A stretch of DNA of 16,323 nt from Lysobacteraceae bacterium UBA6001 (GCA_002429615.1 DJAN01000275.1:1-16323), one strand, 5' to 3'; shown: positions 1 through 6,969, counted from the first letter of the stretch. A program made the numbers and translations. The notes: generated by a model not told the origin, from the sequence alone.

Positions 1-614
1 GCAGGCGGCGGCGTGGCGGGCGCCGGTGCGGGATCGCGACGGAACATCGTATCCACCCAGTATTGCAGCGCCCCATCCTGCGGCCCATTGGCCTGCGCGG
101 CACCGAGTGTCGCCAAGCCAGCAGTGGCGCCGCCGGCCGCGCCCGCGGTGGCCCCCACCGCCTTGGCGCCCACGCCGAGGATGCCGCCGATCGCACTGGC
201 CAATAGGCCCGCCGCGAGCAACGTGGCCACGGCCCAGGACAGGAAGCCGTGGGCGGTGTCGCGGAAATAGGTTTCGTCACCATGCAGGCGCGTCCATTTG
301 ATCCGCAGGCGGCCGGCGATATAGCCGCCGAGCCCGGACGCCACGATGGCGGTGAAGGTGATCCACGCGATGCTCGACCAGCCGAAGGTCTCCGCGCTCA
401 CGCCTTCGAATGCCCACGGCGATACCGACGACAGGCCGAGGCCTACGCCAAGGATCACCAGGATGAGGGACAGCGCGGCGGCGGCAGCCGCGCCTGCGAA
501 GATGGCGCCCCACGACACCGCGCTCTCGGCAACGGGAACGGCAGGTTCGGGAGTGACGACGGCCACCGTATCGACGGTGGCAGGGGGAATGTAGCGATCA
601 CCTGGGATGCTCAT
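1..614 (-). CDS. Multi-pass membrane protein of unknown function, 3' part cut off by window edge
   Basis: The first 204 codons are visible and the end lies outside the window. The ATG at 614 is preceded by GGAGA at good spacing, and the next in-frame ATG upstream runs straight into a stop, so the start is secure. The protein opens with a short polar segment (MSIPGDRYIPPATVDTVAVV). It then has hydrophobic segments at about residues 36-62, 80-102 and 124-150, the last followed by a Gly/Ala-rich stretch. The visible part ends in a Pro/Ala-rich tail. The SWGAIFAGA entry into the first membrane segment resembles a group of proteobacterial membrane proteins known only as hypothetical or, loosely, 'PhnA-like'. 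That resemblance is from memory and implies no phosphonate role. No catalytic motif is visible. It lies 159 bases downstream of the Q-rich microgene, with a strong terminator between them, so it probably has its own promoter in 620-715. Confidence 0.75.
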   Translation of the reverse strand, partial: MSIPGDRYIPPATVDTVAVVTPEPAVPVAESAVSWGAIFAGAAAAAALSLILVILGVGLGLSSVSPWAFEGVSAETFGWSSIAWITFTAIVASGLGGYIAGRLRIKWTRLHGDETYFRDTAHGFLSWAVATLLAAGLLASAIGGILGVGAKAVGATAGAAGGATAGLATLGAAQANGPQDGALQYWVDTMFRRDPAPAPATPPP

Positions 615-714
615 TGCATGGATTCTCCGAAGCCTTGCGCGGATGGTGTGTGCGAGAGCGGAGGCTGCGCGTGCCACCGTGAAAGACACGAGATGCGTTC
701 GAGAACTCCGCGTG

Positions 715-749
715 GAGAAAAGCAGAGGGCCGCGCGAACGCGACCCTCT
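715..749 (-). terminator. Intrinsic terminator after the Q-rich microgene (UUCG loop)
   Basis: Read on the minus strand, AGAGGG pairs with CCCTCT, followed by a U-G pair and CGCG/CGCG, closing on a UUCG tetraloop (arms 739-749 and 724-734). A short U-rich tail (GCTTTTC) follows. It lies 25 bases past the stop of the gene at 774-899 and would separate it from the membrane protein gene. Confidence 0.8.
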
Positions 750-773
750 CTCCTGCCAGCGGTCTGCCCAGGC

Positions 774-899
774 TTACTCTTCTTCGTCCTGGTCCTGCGG
801 CGTCTGTTGCTGCTGCTGTTGCTGCTGGCGACGCTGCTGCTCATCGGCCTGCTGGCTGTCGTTGTCGCCCTGCTGGCGCTGCGGATTTTGCTGTGTCAT
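774..899 (-). CDS. Glutamine-rich 41-residue microprotein
   Basis: A 41-residue open frame with 19 glutamines, including an uninterrupted run of eight (residues 25-32), and an acidic C-terminus (QDQDEEE). The ATG at 899 is preceded by GAGGAG at 8-base spacing, and an excellent intrinsic terminator lies 25 bases beyond the stop. These two signals make it a credible gene despite its size and bias. There are no hydrophobic segments, cysteines or recognisable domain, and the composition predicts a disordered, soluble protein. The glutamines are mostly CAG with a few CAA, so the tract is close to a trinucleotide repeat and could vary in length between strains. A long leucine-rich frame on the opposite strand is simply this repeat read as CTG. 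The function is unknown. Short Gln-rich proteins of this kind are sometimes stress-related in proteobacteria, but nothing here shows that. Confidence 0.65.
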   Translation of the reverse strand: MTQQNPQRQQGDNDSQQADEQQRRQQQQQQQQTPQDQDEEE

Positions 900-981
900 G
901 TCTGCGCTCCTCGGCGGTGGGGATACCGCCCGCCGACGGTGCGCCGTGGAAAGTGACGCACGCGTGTTGTCCGCGCGGTTC

Positions 982-1000
982 GCGATGAATGCTTCATCGC
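982..1000 (-). terminator. Hairpin just past the alpha/beta hydrolase stop
   Basis: GCGATGAA (982-989) and TTCATCGC (993-1000) form a perfect 8-bp stem with a 3-base loop. On the minus strand it starts 5 bases after the hydrolase stop codon. No U-run follows on that strand, so it may be a weak terminator or an mRNA 3'-end stabilising hairpin. Confidence 0.45.
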
Positions 1001-1004
1001 TTTC

Positions 1005-2003
1005 TCAACGCCGCGTCAACGCGGGCGTCCAGGCACGCCATAGCGCCCTCGCCTCTTCGGCCACGACGTCCGGCCGTTCTTCGGGCCAGAACAGTTTGCT
1101 TCCCTGCAGCTGGCGTACACCACGGAAGTTTCCGAACGCTTCGCCCAGGTAGTCCATGTTCCTCGCCGCGAAGATCGTGTCCGCCATTCCCCACACCACG
1201 CGCACCGGCGCGCGGCTGCGCCGCAACGCATCGGCGGTGCCAGCCAACGCATTGCGCGACAGCGCGATGGCGTAGGCATTGGCGAGACCGGTGCGATGCT
1301 GCGTGGACAGCAGCGGGCCGAAGTAGGTGTCGATGGCATCGTCGGTGGGATGCGCCGCATCGGCATAGCACATGCCGCCGATGCCTTCCGGTGAGCGCGC
1401 CAACACGCGATCCGCATGCCAGCGGCCCAGCCACTCATCCACAAAGCGTCCCTGTCGCGCCAGCACGATCACCGGCAGGAGGGCCGCCGGTGGACTGTCG
1501 ATTTCGGTGTCGCAGTTGGTCAGAAGCACCGTGCGCACGCGATCTGGGTGCTGGGCCAGCAGCAGTTGCGCGACGGCGCCGCCGCTGTCATTGGCCACCA
1601 GGTCGACGCTGGGCAGATCCAGCGCCTCCATCAGCGCCAGCAGCATCCGCACCTGCTGCGCCGGTTCGACGGACTGGCCATCGGCCACGCGCGTATAGCC
1701 CAGGCCGAGGAAGTCCGGCGCGATGCAACGCCGATACGGCGCCAGGCGCGGCAACACGCCCCGCCACTGGAAGCCGTTGAGCGGGAAGCCATGCAGGAAC
1801 AGCGCCGCATCGCCACTGCCCTGCGCCACATAGGCGATATCGCCCAATGGCGTCCTTGCATAGCGACGCAGGCCGTGGAAGGTATCCGCATCCAATGCGG
1901 GATCGGGGGCGCTTACGCCGCCGGCGCTGCCGACAAGGCCGGACAGCGCCAACGAGGCACCTGCCCAGCCGCTGGCGGCCAGGAACTGTCGTCGATTCAA
2001 CAT
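1005..2003 (-). CDS. Tat-exported alpha/beta hydrolase, catalytic His apparently absent
   Basis: A 332-residue alpha/beta-fold hydrolase. The start at 2003 is chosen because GGAGA precedes it and because the protein then opens with a twin-arginine signal (MLNRRQFLAASG, then a hydrophobic stretch to about residue 30). The frame stays open upstream without a comparable signal. The oxyanion-hole motif LFLHGFP lies at 68-74. The nucleophile elbow reads VANDSGGA (136-143), which aligns with the D-W-G-G elbow of haloalkane dehalogenases and epoxide hydrolases (Asp139 as nucleophile), although Ser140 is an alternative. WGMADTIF supplies a candidate acid, Asp275. Where this family normally has His-Phe before the E-x-x-P segment, the sequence reads GSKLFWPEERP (301-311), so Leu304 stands in the histidine position. 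The protein is probably periplasmic and the substrate is unknown. It could be a non-hydrolytic family member or use another His. Confidence 0.85.
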   Translation of the reverse strand: MLNRRQFLAASGWAGASLALSGLVGSAGGVSAPDPALDADTFHGLRRYARTPLGDIAYVAQGSGDAALFLHGFPLNGFQWRGVLPRLAPYRRCIAPDFLGLGYTRVADGQSVEPAQQVRMLLALMEALDLPSVDLVANDSGGAVAQLLLAQHPDRVRTVLLTNCDTEIDSPPAALLPVIVLARQGRFVDEWLGRWHADRVLARSPEGIGGMCYADAAHPTDDAIDTYFGPLLSTQHRTGLANAYAIALSRNALAGTADALRRSRAPVRVVWGMADTIFAARNMDYLGEAFGNFRGVRQLQGSKLFWPEERPDVVAEEARALWRAWTPALTRR

Positions 2004-2147
2004 CACATGTCTCCGATGGCCGCCGCGTCCGCGGGGCCACGATGGCGCGGGCCGCCCCGGTGAGTGCGGGGCAGCGGACGGACTTCCAATGAAGGGCCGC
2101 CAGTCCGGCGGCTTTCGCCGGAGGCGGAAAGGGAGCAGCCCAGGTCG

Positions 2148-2167
2148 CGGTCGCGCGCACGCGACCG
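2148..2167 (-). terminator. GC-rich hairpin after the cysteine-rich small gene
   Basis: CGGTCGC (2148-2154) and GCGACCG (2161-2167) form a 7-bp stem with a 6-base loop, 14 bases past the stop of the gene at 2182-2328. No U-run follows, so it is a possible weak or Rho-assisted end. Further GC-rich hairpins lie at 2096-2112. Confidence 0.35.
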
Positions 2168-2181
2168 GGTTCTCCGCCGGC

Positions 2182-2328
2182 TCAGCCGTTGGCGGCGGCG
2201 GCGTAGGCTTCGCGCAGCTGCGTGGCACATTCCTCGCAGCACACCTCCACCACCTTGCCGCCGAGCTTGACCTGGATGGCGTTCTCGTCGAGTTCGCAAT
2301 CGCAGGCCGCGCAGGTCTTCTCGCTCAT
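2182..2328 (-). CDS. Small cysteine-rich putative metal-binding protein (48 aa)
   Basis: A 48-residue protein with an ideal AAGGAG 8 bases before its ATG at 2328. It carries CAACDC at residues 6-11 and CCEEC at 30-34, so two close cysteine clusters separated by a beta-hairpin-like segment (KLGGKVVEV). That spacing fits a small treble-clef or TRASH-type metal site, binding zinc, copper or another soft metal. This is a structural inference from the cysteine pattern, not an identification. The C-terminus is Ala-rich. It lies 76 bases downstream of the araC-type gene on the same strand, so the two may be cotranscribed, and the hydrolase follows 178 bases later. A longer frame runs upstream, but only the internal ATG has a ribosome-binding site. 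The function is unknown. Metal delivery, metal sensing or binding a partner protein are all open. Confidence 0.75.
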   Translation of the reverse strand: MSEKTCAACDCELDENAIQVKLGGKVVEVCCEECATQLREAYAAAANG

Positions 2329-2404
2329 GTCGTGCTCCTTGGGGTTGCCCGGAGTGGGCATGGACAGTAGACGTCGGCGGGGTGGCCGGCCGCTATCAAG
2401 AAAT

Positions 2405-3256
2405 TTAGCGGTCGGCGCGGGCCGGCCCGGCGTGCAGGGCGAGCTGGCGGAATTCGCTGGGACTGCGCCCGTAGGCCTGCTGGAAGGCGGCGCTGAAATG
2501 GCTGTGGCTGGAGAAGCCCAAGTCCTGGCTGAGACGGCTGAGGTCCTCGTATTCACCGAGCAGATCGAGCGCACGCGCCAGCCGCAGGCGCATCTGGTAG
2601 CGATACAGCGGCACGCCTTCGACCTCGCGGAAGCTCTGGGTCAGGTAGACCGGCGAGACGCCGACTTCGGCGGCGACATCGGCCAGCGTCCAGCGCCGCG
2701 CCACGTCGCCCATCAGCACCACCTTGGCGCGGTCCACCAGGCGTCGCTTGCCCGGGCTGGCGCCGGCCGCATGCGCGGTGCGCGGGCCGATGGCGCGCTG
2801 GGCGAGGACCAGGGCGAGGCTTTCGCCTTCGAGCGGATCGGCGATGCCTTCGTGCAGGCTGTGGCGCAGCATCGCCACCAGCACCTGCGTGCGTGGATCG
2901 ATGCGCAGCCGCGGCAGGCGGAAGCGCGGCGGCAGGCCTTCCTGCAGCAGCGCGGGCGGGGCGATTTCGTGCAGCAGGGTTTCGTCGATGGTGAGCGCGA
3001 GGCTGGCATCGCCACCGGCGTGCGGGTGGCTGATGCGATACGGCTCGTCGGCGTTGAAGAAGATGACCTGGCTGGCGTCGGCCACGACGAGGTCGTCCTC
3101 GAGGTGGCGCACGTAGGTGCCGCGGTAGGGGAAGACCAGCTCGGTACGGGTGGCGCGCTCGATGTCGCTGGCATGGCGGCAGGTGCCCGCGCACACCACG
3201 TCACGGACCTGCACCAGCGAGGTCTGCAGGAGCAGGTGCACGGTGAAGTCGGACAT
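2405..3256 (-). CDS. AraC-family transcriptional regulator
   Basis: A 283-residue regulator of standard AraC length. The C-terminal half (about 172-272) contains the two helix-turn-helix units: WTLADVAAEVGVSPVYLTQS (189-208), and LSRLSQDLGFSSHSHFSAAF (239-258) followed by YGRSPSEFRQL (262-272), the family signature. The N-terminal part (about 35-100) reads like a cupin-type sensing domain, with YRGTYVRH and FFNADEPYRISHP. The ligand cannot be told from sequence. The ATG at 3256 has no clear Shine-Dalgarno sequence, so the transcript may be leaderless or weakly translated. The first upstream 49 bases are followed by the REP doublet, which must lie next to or inside the promoter region. Likely targets are its own operon, including the cysteine-rich gene downstream, and possibly the exported hydrolase; this is inference from position. 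Confidence 0.92.
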   Translation of the reverse strand: MSDFTVHLLLQTSLVQVRDVVCAGTCRHASDIERATRTELVFPYRGTYVRHLEDDLVVADASQVIFFNADEPYRISHPHAGGDASLALTIDETLLHEIAPPALLQEGLPPRFRLPRLRIDPRTQVLVAMLRHSLHEGIADPLEGESLALVLAQRAIGPRTAHAAGASPGKRRLVDRAKVVLMGDVARRWTLADVAAEVGVSPVYLTQSFREVEGVPLYRYQMRLRLARALDLLGEYEDLSRLSQDLGFSSHSHFSAAFQQAYGRSPSEFRQLALHAGPARADR

Positions 3257-3305
3257 GACCGGAGGCCGGGGTGGGAGGTGGGGCCATCGTAGTACGGCGG
3301 CAGCG

Positions 3306-3408
3306 CCCCTGTAGGAGCGGCTTCAGCCGCGACCCGGGGACGGCGGCCGCCGTTAGGGACCGCATCACGGAACGTTTACGGTCGCGGCTGAAGCCGCTCC
3401 TACAGGGG
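3306..3408. repeat. REP doublet (REPIN), GTAG type
   Basis: Two perfect 29-base inverted copies (3306-3334 and 3380-3408) are separated by 45 bases. Each carries GTAGGAG followed by the self-complementary GCGGCTTCAGCCGC. A GTAG tetranucleotide at the foot of a short hairpin is the hallmark of REP elements mobilised by RAYT (REP-associated tyrosine) transposases, abundant in Stenotrophomonas and Pseudomonas. The doublet lies between the stop of the DUF2058 gene (8 bases away) and the araC start, so it can also act as an mRNA 3'-end structure. No RAYT gene lies in this window. Confidence 0.93.
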
Positions 3409-3416
3409 GCGAGGGT

Positions 3417-3971
3417 TTACCAGACCAGGTCGTCCGGCACCTGGAACTGCGCGTAGTACGCATCGTCGTCGGAGAGCGCGGCCTCGGCGTCGGCACCCGC
3501 CTGCTGGCCGTGGTCGAGCACGATCATGCTGGCGTCGCGCTCGCGCACCTTGTCGGCAGCCGGGCGCGGCAGCAGCTCGAAGCGGTCATCAACGCGCGCG
3601 ATGACCAGCACGCCGGCGGAGAGCTTCTTGCGCAGGTCGTCATTGACCAGCAGCGTGCGGATGGTGCCGTCCACGGTGAAGCGGTATTCGCTTTCGCCAC
3701 TGCGCGGTACTTTCTTGTCCGCGATGATCTGCCGCGCCTGCGCGCGCATCTCGGCGACACGGGCTTGCGCCTTGCGCTCGGCTTCCAGCGCACGATCACG
3801 CTCGGCCTTCTCGGCGCGGGCGCGCTCGGCCTCGATCTGGATCTCGCTGGGGCCGGTCGGGCCCTTGGCATGCAGCGCCTTGTTCTGCTCACGCGCGGCG
3901 GCCGCCACCTTGGACTTGTTGACCAGCCCCGCCTTGAGCAACTGTTCCTGCAGGGGATTCGCCTTGGCCAT
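3417..3971 (-). CDS. DUF2058 family protein (YaiL-like)
   Basis: A 184-residue protein matching the DUF2058 pattern. The opening MAKANPLQEQLLKAGLVNKS and KVAAAAREQNK are the conserved basic N-terminal helices. A long charged Ala/Glu/Arg coiled-coil follows at about 43-85. A globular C-terminal part then shows YRFTVDGTIRTLLVNDDLRK and ends in a short acidic tail (SDDDAYYAQFQVPDDLVW). The family is widespread in gammaproteobacteria and is described only as nucleoprotein- or polyadenylation-associated, so the function is effectively unknown. The cell location is cytoplasmic. The start at 3971 has only a weak purine-rich stretch (AAGAAAG) upstream. It is divergently arranged with the YgjP-type gene, the two starts being 75 bases apart, so they share a promoter region. 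The REP doublet begins 8 bases past its stop. Confidence 0.9.
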   Translation of the reverse strand: MAKANPLQEQLLKAGLVNKSKVAAAAREQNKALHAKGPTGPSEIQIEAERARAEKAERDRALEAERKAQARVAEMRAQARQIIADKKVPRSGESEYRFTVDGTIRTLLVNDDLRKKLSAGVLVIARVDDRFELLPRPAADKVRERDASMIVLDHGQQAGADAEAALSDDDAYYAQFQVPDDLVW

Positions 3972-4046
3972 GACACTGCTTTCTTGCTGGGGATTCAGGC
4001 CCCATGATACCGCCCGTCCCCGTCCCCCGCCCCTGCCCGGTTACCG

Positions 4047-4544
4047 ATGGAAACCCTGAAATACCTCACCGGCTACCCCGCGCCCTTGCTGGAACAGGTG
4101 CGCCAGCTGATCGCGCAGGGCCGGCTGGGCACGATGCTGGCCGAGAAGTACCGCGACACCCACGCGGTGCGCAACGACGGACAGCTGTATGACTACGTGC
4201 AGGCGCTCAAGGACCAGCACCTGCGCCGCTCGGTACCGCTGGGCAAGGTGCTCTACGACGGCAAGCTGCAGGTGATGAAGCATGCGCTGGGCACGCACAC
4301 GGCGATCTCGCGCGTGCATGGGGGCAGGCTGAAGGCGAGCCGGGAGATCCGCATCGCCACGGTGTTCCGCGATGCGCCGGCGGATTTCCTGCGCATGATC
4401 GTGGTGCACGAGCTGGCGCACATCAAGGAAGCCGAACATAACAAGGCCTTCTACCAGCTGTGCCGTCACATGGCGCCGGATTATCACCAGCTGGAGTTCG
4501 ACCTGCGGCTGTATTTGACCCAGCGGGATATCGACGGGCAATAG
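4047..4544 (+). CDS. YgjP-type zinc metallopeptidase (WLM/SprT-like)
   Basis: A 165-residue protein with the gluzincin-type motif HELAHIKEAEHNKAFY. His121 and His125 would be zinc ligands, Glu122 the general base, and His131 in the H-N-K-A-F segment the third ligand, as in the YgjP/DUF45 family. The N-terminal part (KVLYDGKLQVMKHALGTHTAISRVHGG) fits the beta-sheet preceding the active-site helix. There is no signal peptide, so it acts in the cytoplasm. YgjP-family members are thought to be peptidases or UTP-linked factors, and no substrate is established here. The ATG at 4047 lacks a clear ribosome-binding site and sits 75 bases from the divergent DUF2058 start, so the mRNA may be leaderless. 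The C39-like gene follows after a 228-base gap and is probably a separate unit. Confidence 0.9.
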   Translation: METLKYLTGYPAPLLEQVRQLIAQGRLGTMLAEKYRDTHAVRNDGQLYDYVQALKDQHLRRSVPLGKVLYDGKLQVMKHALGTHTAISRVHGGRLKASREIRIATVFRDAPADFLRMIVVHELAHIKEAEHNKAFYQLCRHMAPDYHQLEFDLRLYLTQRDIDGQ

Positions 4545-4772
4545 TCCGCGCCCTCTGCCGGACCCGGCACCTCCAGTTTGCGTCATCCGGCGAGCGACCC
4601 GTCGCGGCCCCTGTCCGCTCGTCCGAATCCCCGGCGTTGTGTAGAAGGCAACACCCCTCAGGCGACGGACCGCACTGGCCGCCCGCGCCTTCCGGCGTGC
4701 CTGCACGACATGGAACCGCGTCGTCGCGCCCGCGCGCCTCCCCAGGACATCTTTCCGAAAGGACACGCCGCC

Positions 4773-5981
4773 ATGGCCGTCACCGAATCCCTTGCCGTCC
4801 AGATGCACCAGCAGGACACCAGTTATTACTGCGGCGCCGCGTGCGCGCAGATGGTGCTTGAAACCATCGGCGCCGGCCTGCTCGACCAGGACGATCTGTA
4901 CGCCGACAACCACAGCCACAGCACGCTCGATGCAGGCGTGAACTGGGCCACCGGGCCCGATGGCCTGCAGTGGACGCTGATGGACCGTCGCCCACCCGCA
5001 TTCACCAACTACTTCGCGCTGTACGCGCTCGATACCGAAGACCTGCTCTCGCGCAAGCTGTGCTGGACCATCCGCCACTATCAGGTGGCGCCCGTCGCGC
5101 TGGTCTATGGCTGGGCGCACTGGATCGTGGTGCGCGGCTATACCGCGAGCGCACACCCGGCCAGTTCCGCGGACAACACGTATACGATCGACGCGTTCGA
5201 CATCAACAACCCCTGGCCGCCGACGCCGAGCGAGGCCAATCCCGCCCTCGCCCCGCCGCCACCGCACAGCGTGGGCGACGGTTGCGGCAGCGGCGGCGAC
5301 CGCGGCATCGCCAACGAGCACGTCACCTATGCGACGTGGCGGTCGACCTACATGACTGGCGTGCCCGGCGGCTACTGGAACGGCAAGTTCGTGGCGGTCT
5401 GCGATCCCGAGCCGCCGGCCGAACGCGGCGGCCCGATGCGCGAGGCGCCGCCGCGTCGCGGCAATGGCGAACTGCTTGGCGCACGCGCAGTGGTTGACCT
5501 GGCCGTCGCCGGGCTGAAGGCGTACGGGCTGTACGAGCGCAAGGACTGGGGCGCGATCCTGCGCAAGGCCAAGCCCGCGGCCGGCGTGCTGGTGCAGCGG
5601 CTCGACCGCACCGACAACTTCTACTCGGTGGTGCCGTTCCAGGCCGGCCGGGGCACGGTGGCGTTCGCGGCGGTGGATGGGCGCTGGGGCGACTACCTGC
5701 AGGCTGCGCTGCTGCCGAAGCCGCAGACCGCGTGGCTGACGCTGGAGCAGGCGTTCAAGCTGATCGTCGGCCGGCGCGTGGAGCTGGGAGAGCAGCGCGG
5801 CCGGCTGCTGGTGCGCAAGCAGGCGGTGTGCATGTATCCCTATCTGGTGTGGCGGCCGTGCCTGGAATCGCTGTCGCCGTTCTATCCGTTCTACATGTTC
5901 ACCATCGGCGGACGGCGGGTGTATGTTCGCGTCGACGGCGCGGTATTCGCCTCGCTGACCCTCAACATGAAAGGCGTTTGA
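4773..5981 (+). CDS. C39/papain-like cysteine peptidase with extra C-terminal domain
   Basis: A 402-residue protein. The start at 4773 is supported by AAAGGA upstream; the open frame extends further 5' without such a signal. The N-terminal domain has the Peptidase_C39-like set. Gln14 lies six residues before the candidate nucleophile Cys20 in TSYYCGAACAQMVLETIG, as in the papain oxyanion-hole arrangement. His116 lies in GWAHWIVVRGY, and the acid is Asp140 or Asp143 in YTIDAFDINNPW. No signal peptide or ABC-transporter domain is present, so it is a stand-alone cytoplasmic (or non-classically exported) peptidase rather than a bacteriocin exporter. A Pro-rich linker (about 148-166 and 212-230) leads to a second domain (about 236-402) of unknown family. 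That domain recurs, shortened, as the whole of the next gene. The stop overlaps the next start (TGATG), indicating translational coupling. Substrate unknown. Confidence 0.8.
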   Translation: MAVTESLAVQMHQQDTSYYCGAACAQMVLETIGAGLLDQDDLYADNHSHSTLDAGVNWATGPDGLQWTLMDRRPPAFTNYFALYALDTEDLLSRKLCWTIRHYQVAPVALVYGWAHWIVVRGYTASAHPASSADNTYTIDAFDINNPWPPTPSEANPALAPPPPHSVGDGCGSGGDRGIANEHVTYATWRSTYMTGVPGGYWNGKFVAVCDPEPPAERGGPMREAPPRRGNGELLGARAVVDLAVAGLKAYGLYERKDWGAILRKAKPAAGVLVQRLDRTDNFYSVVPFQAGRGTVAFAAVDGRWGDYLQAALLPKPQTAWLTLEQAFKLIVGRRVELGEQRGRLLVRKQAVCMYPYLVWRPCLESLSPFYPFYMFTIGGRRVYVRVDGAVFASLTLNMKGV

Positions 5982-6385
5982 TGCCGCCACTGACCGAGAC
6001 CGGGGCGATCGCCGCAGCGCGGCGGTCGCTCGGACTGGAGGACACCGATGCCGGCGCCGCATGGCGGGTGCAGCGGCTGGATGGGCACGGCGAATATTTC
6101 CTGGTGTTCGTGGCGCAGCGGGTAGCCTGCGTGGACGCCGGGGATGGCACGTTGCTGGCGTCGGCGCAGGCAACGCGCGCGCCGGTGGTGGTTACCGACG
6201 CGCAGGCGGTGGCGCGATCAGGGCTCGGCACGGACGCGCAGGCGCATCTGGTGTGGAAGGCCTGCGCGGCGTCGCGCTCGATGTTTGATCCGCTGTGGGA
6301 GGTGGTGCTAGGCACACAGCGAATCTACGTGGACCAGCGCGGCGCACCCTGGACGAACCTGATGGCAGCGGGCCCGGGGGGCTAG
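5981..6385 (+). CDS. Stand-alone paralogue of the peptidase's C-terminal domain (134 aa)
   Basis: The ATG shares its A with the TGA of the preceding peptidase gene, so translation is coupled and the pair forms an operon. The protein has no signal peptide or membrane segment and starts with an Ala-rich helix (GAIAAARRSLGL). Comparison by eye shows it is related to residues about 240-395 of the upstream peptidase. VQRLDGHGEYF (30-40) matches VQRLDRTDNFY (274-284). LVWKACAASRSMF (90-102) matches LVWRPCLESLSPF (358-370). GTQRIYVDQRG (111-121) matches GGRRVYVRVDG (379-389). It is thus a free copy of an accessory domain. Possible roles are an inhibitor or propeptide mimic, an immunity partner or a binding subunit. 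The alternating helix and strands recall PepSY-like domains, but this is a guess. The stop lies inside a strong GC hairpin. Confidence 0.75.
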   Translation: MPPLTETGAIAAARRSLGLEDTDAGAAWRVQRLDGHGEYFLVFVAQRVACVDAGDGTLLASAQATRAPVVVTDAQAVARSGLGTDAQAHLVWKACAASRSMFDPLWEVVLGTQRIYVDQRGAPWTNLMAAGPGG

Positions 6386-6408
6386 CGCCCGGGCCCATCG
6401 CGCGATGG
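6370..6408. terminator. Bidirectional hairpin between convergent genes
   Basis: GGGCCCGGG (6370-6378) pairs with CCCGGGCCC (6388-6396) across a 9-base loop that contains the plus-strand stop codon. It is followed by a perfect 14-base palindrome CCATCGCGCGATGG (6395-6408), 3 bases before the stop of the minus-strand PH-domain gene. There is no long U-run, but the position between convergent stops suits a two-way terminator. Confidence 0.6.
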
Positions 6409-6411
6409 CGA

Positions 6412-6786
6412 TTAGTCCGCGAGCACCGCTTCGGCGATCAGCTTGTCGAGGCGACGCACGTCCAAGCCCTTGTGCAGGTTGACCTTGATATGCCCGGCCT
6501 TGGTCCAGAGCTCGATTTCCGAGTTCACGTTGAAGATGCCGTGGCCGTTCTCGGACGACCACATATAGATCGACGAGTACGGCAGCGAGTAGATCTCCAC
6601 CTTCTTGCCGGTGAACCCCTGCGCGTCACGCACGATGAGGCGCTTGTTGGTGAAGATGGCCGCGTCGCGGAAGGTCTTGTAGGCGGCGACGGCTACTTCG
6701 CCCGCCACCAGCAGATCCTGCACATCACCCGGAATCGGGCACTCCGCCACCAAGGTCCACGCCAGAATTCCGCTGGTCTCCGCCAT
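6412..6786 (-). CDS. Bacterial PH-domain protein
   Basis: A 124-residue protein that is essentially one bacterial pleckstrin-homology domain (bPH_1 type). The conserved run FTNKRLIVRDAQGFTGKKVE (45-64), the YSLPYSSIYMWSSENG turn (66-81) and SEIELWTKAGHIKVNL (89-104) are the family's core strands. A C-terminal amphipathic helix (DVRRLDKLIAEAVL) follows. The start at 6786 is chosen because the domain begins there and a purine-rich AGAGAG lies upstream. The frame is open for about 119 codons further, but that stretch has no domain character. There is no signal or membrane segment, so it is a soluble cytoplasmic protein, probably a binding or scaffolding domain of unknown ligand. It is convergent with the peptidase operon and divergent from the lipoprotein esterase at 6970, leaving 183 bases for two promoters. 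Confidence 0.88.
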   Translation of the reverse strand: MAETSGILAWTLVAECPIPGDVQDLLVAGEVAVAAYKTFRDAAIFTNKRLIVRDAQGFTGKKVEIYSLPYSSIYMWSSENGHGIFNVNSEIELWTKAGHIKVNLHKGLDVRRLDKLIAEAVLAD

Positions 6787-6969
6787 TTGAATCTCTCTGC
6801 TTCCGATGGATTGGCCGGCGAGCTTAGCGGCCCGGGCGCGCGGTGAGCAATCAATCCGTGCATGCATTCGCGCGACCGGTGGCATGGCGGGTAGGTATTC
6901 CTGTACAACCACACACGCACCACCGGATGGCGTGGCACGCATCACTTCAGGAAAGGGATTGAGCAACAG

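Noticed and set aside
607..1152. Plus-strand frames with runs of Leu or Cys
   Set aside because: The runs come from the CAG repeat of the Q-rich gene read on the other strand as CTG or TGC.
2222..3292. A 356-codon plus-strand frame
   Set aside because: Antisense to the AraC-type regulator; low-complexity shadow with no motif.
4041..6173. A 710-codon open frame on the minus strand
   Set aside because: It is antisense to the YgjP-type, C39-like and paralogue genes, which have clear motifs and starts. Its composition is typical of a shadow frame.
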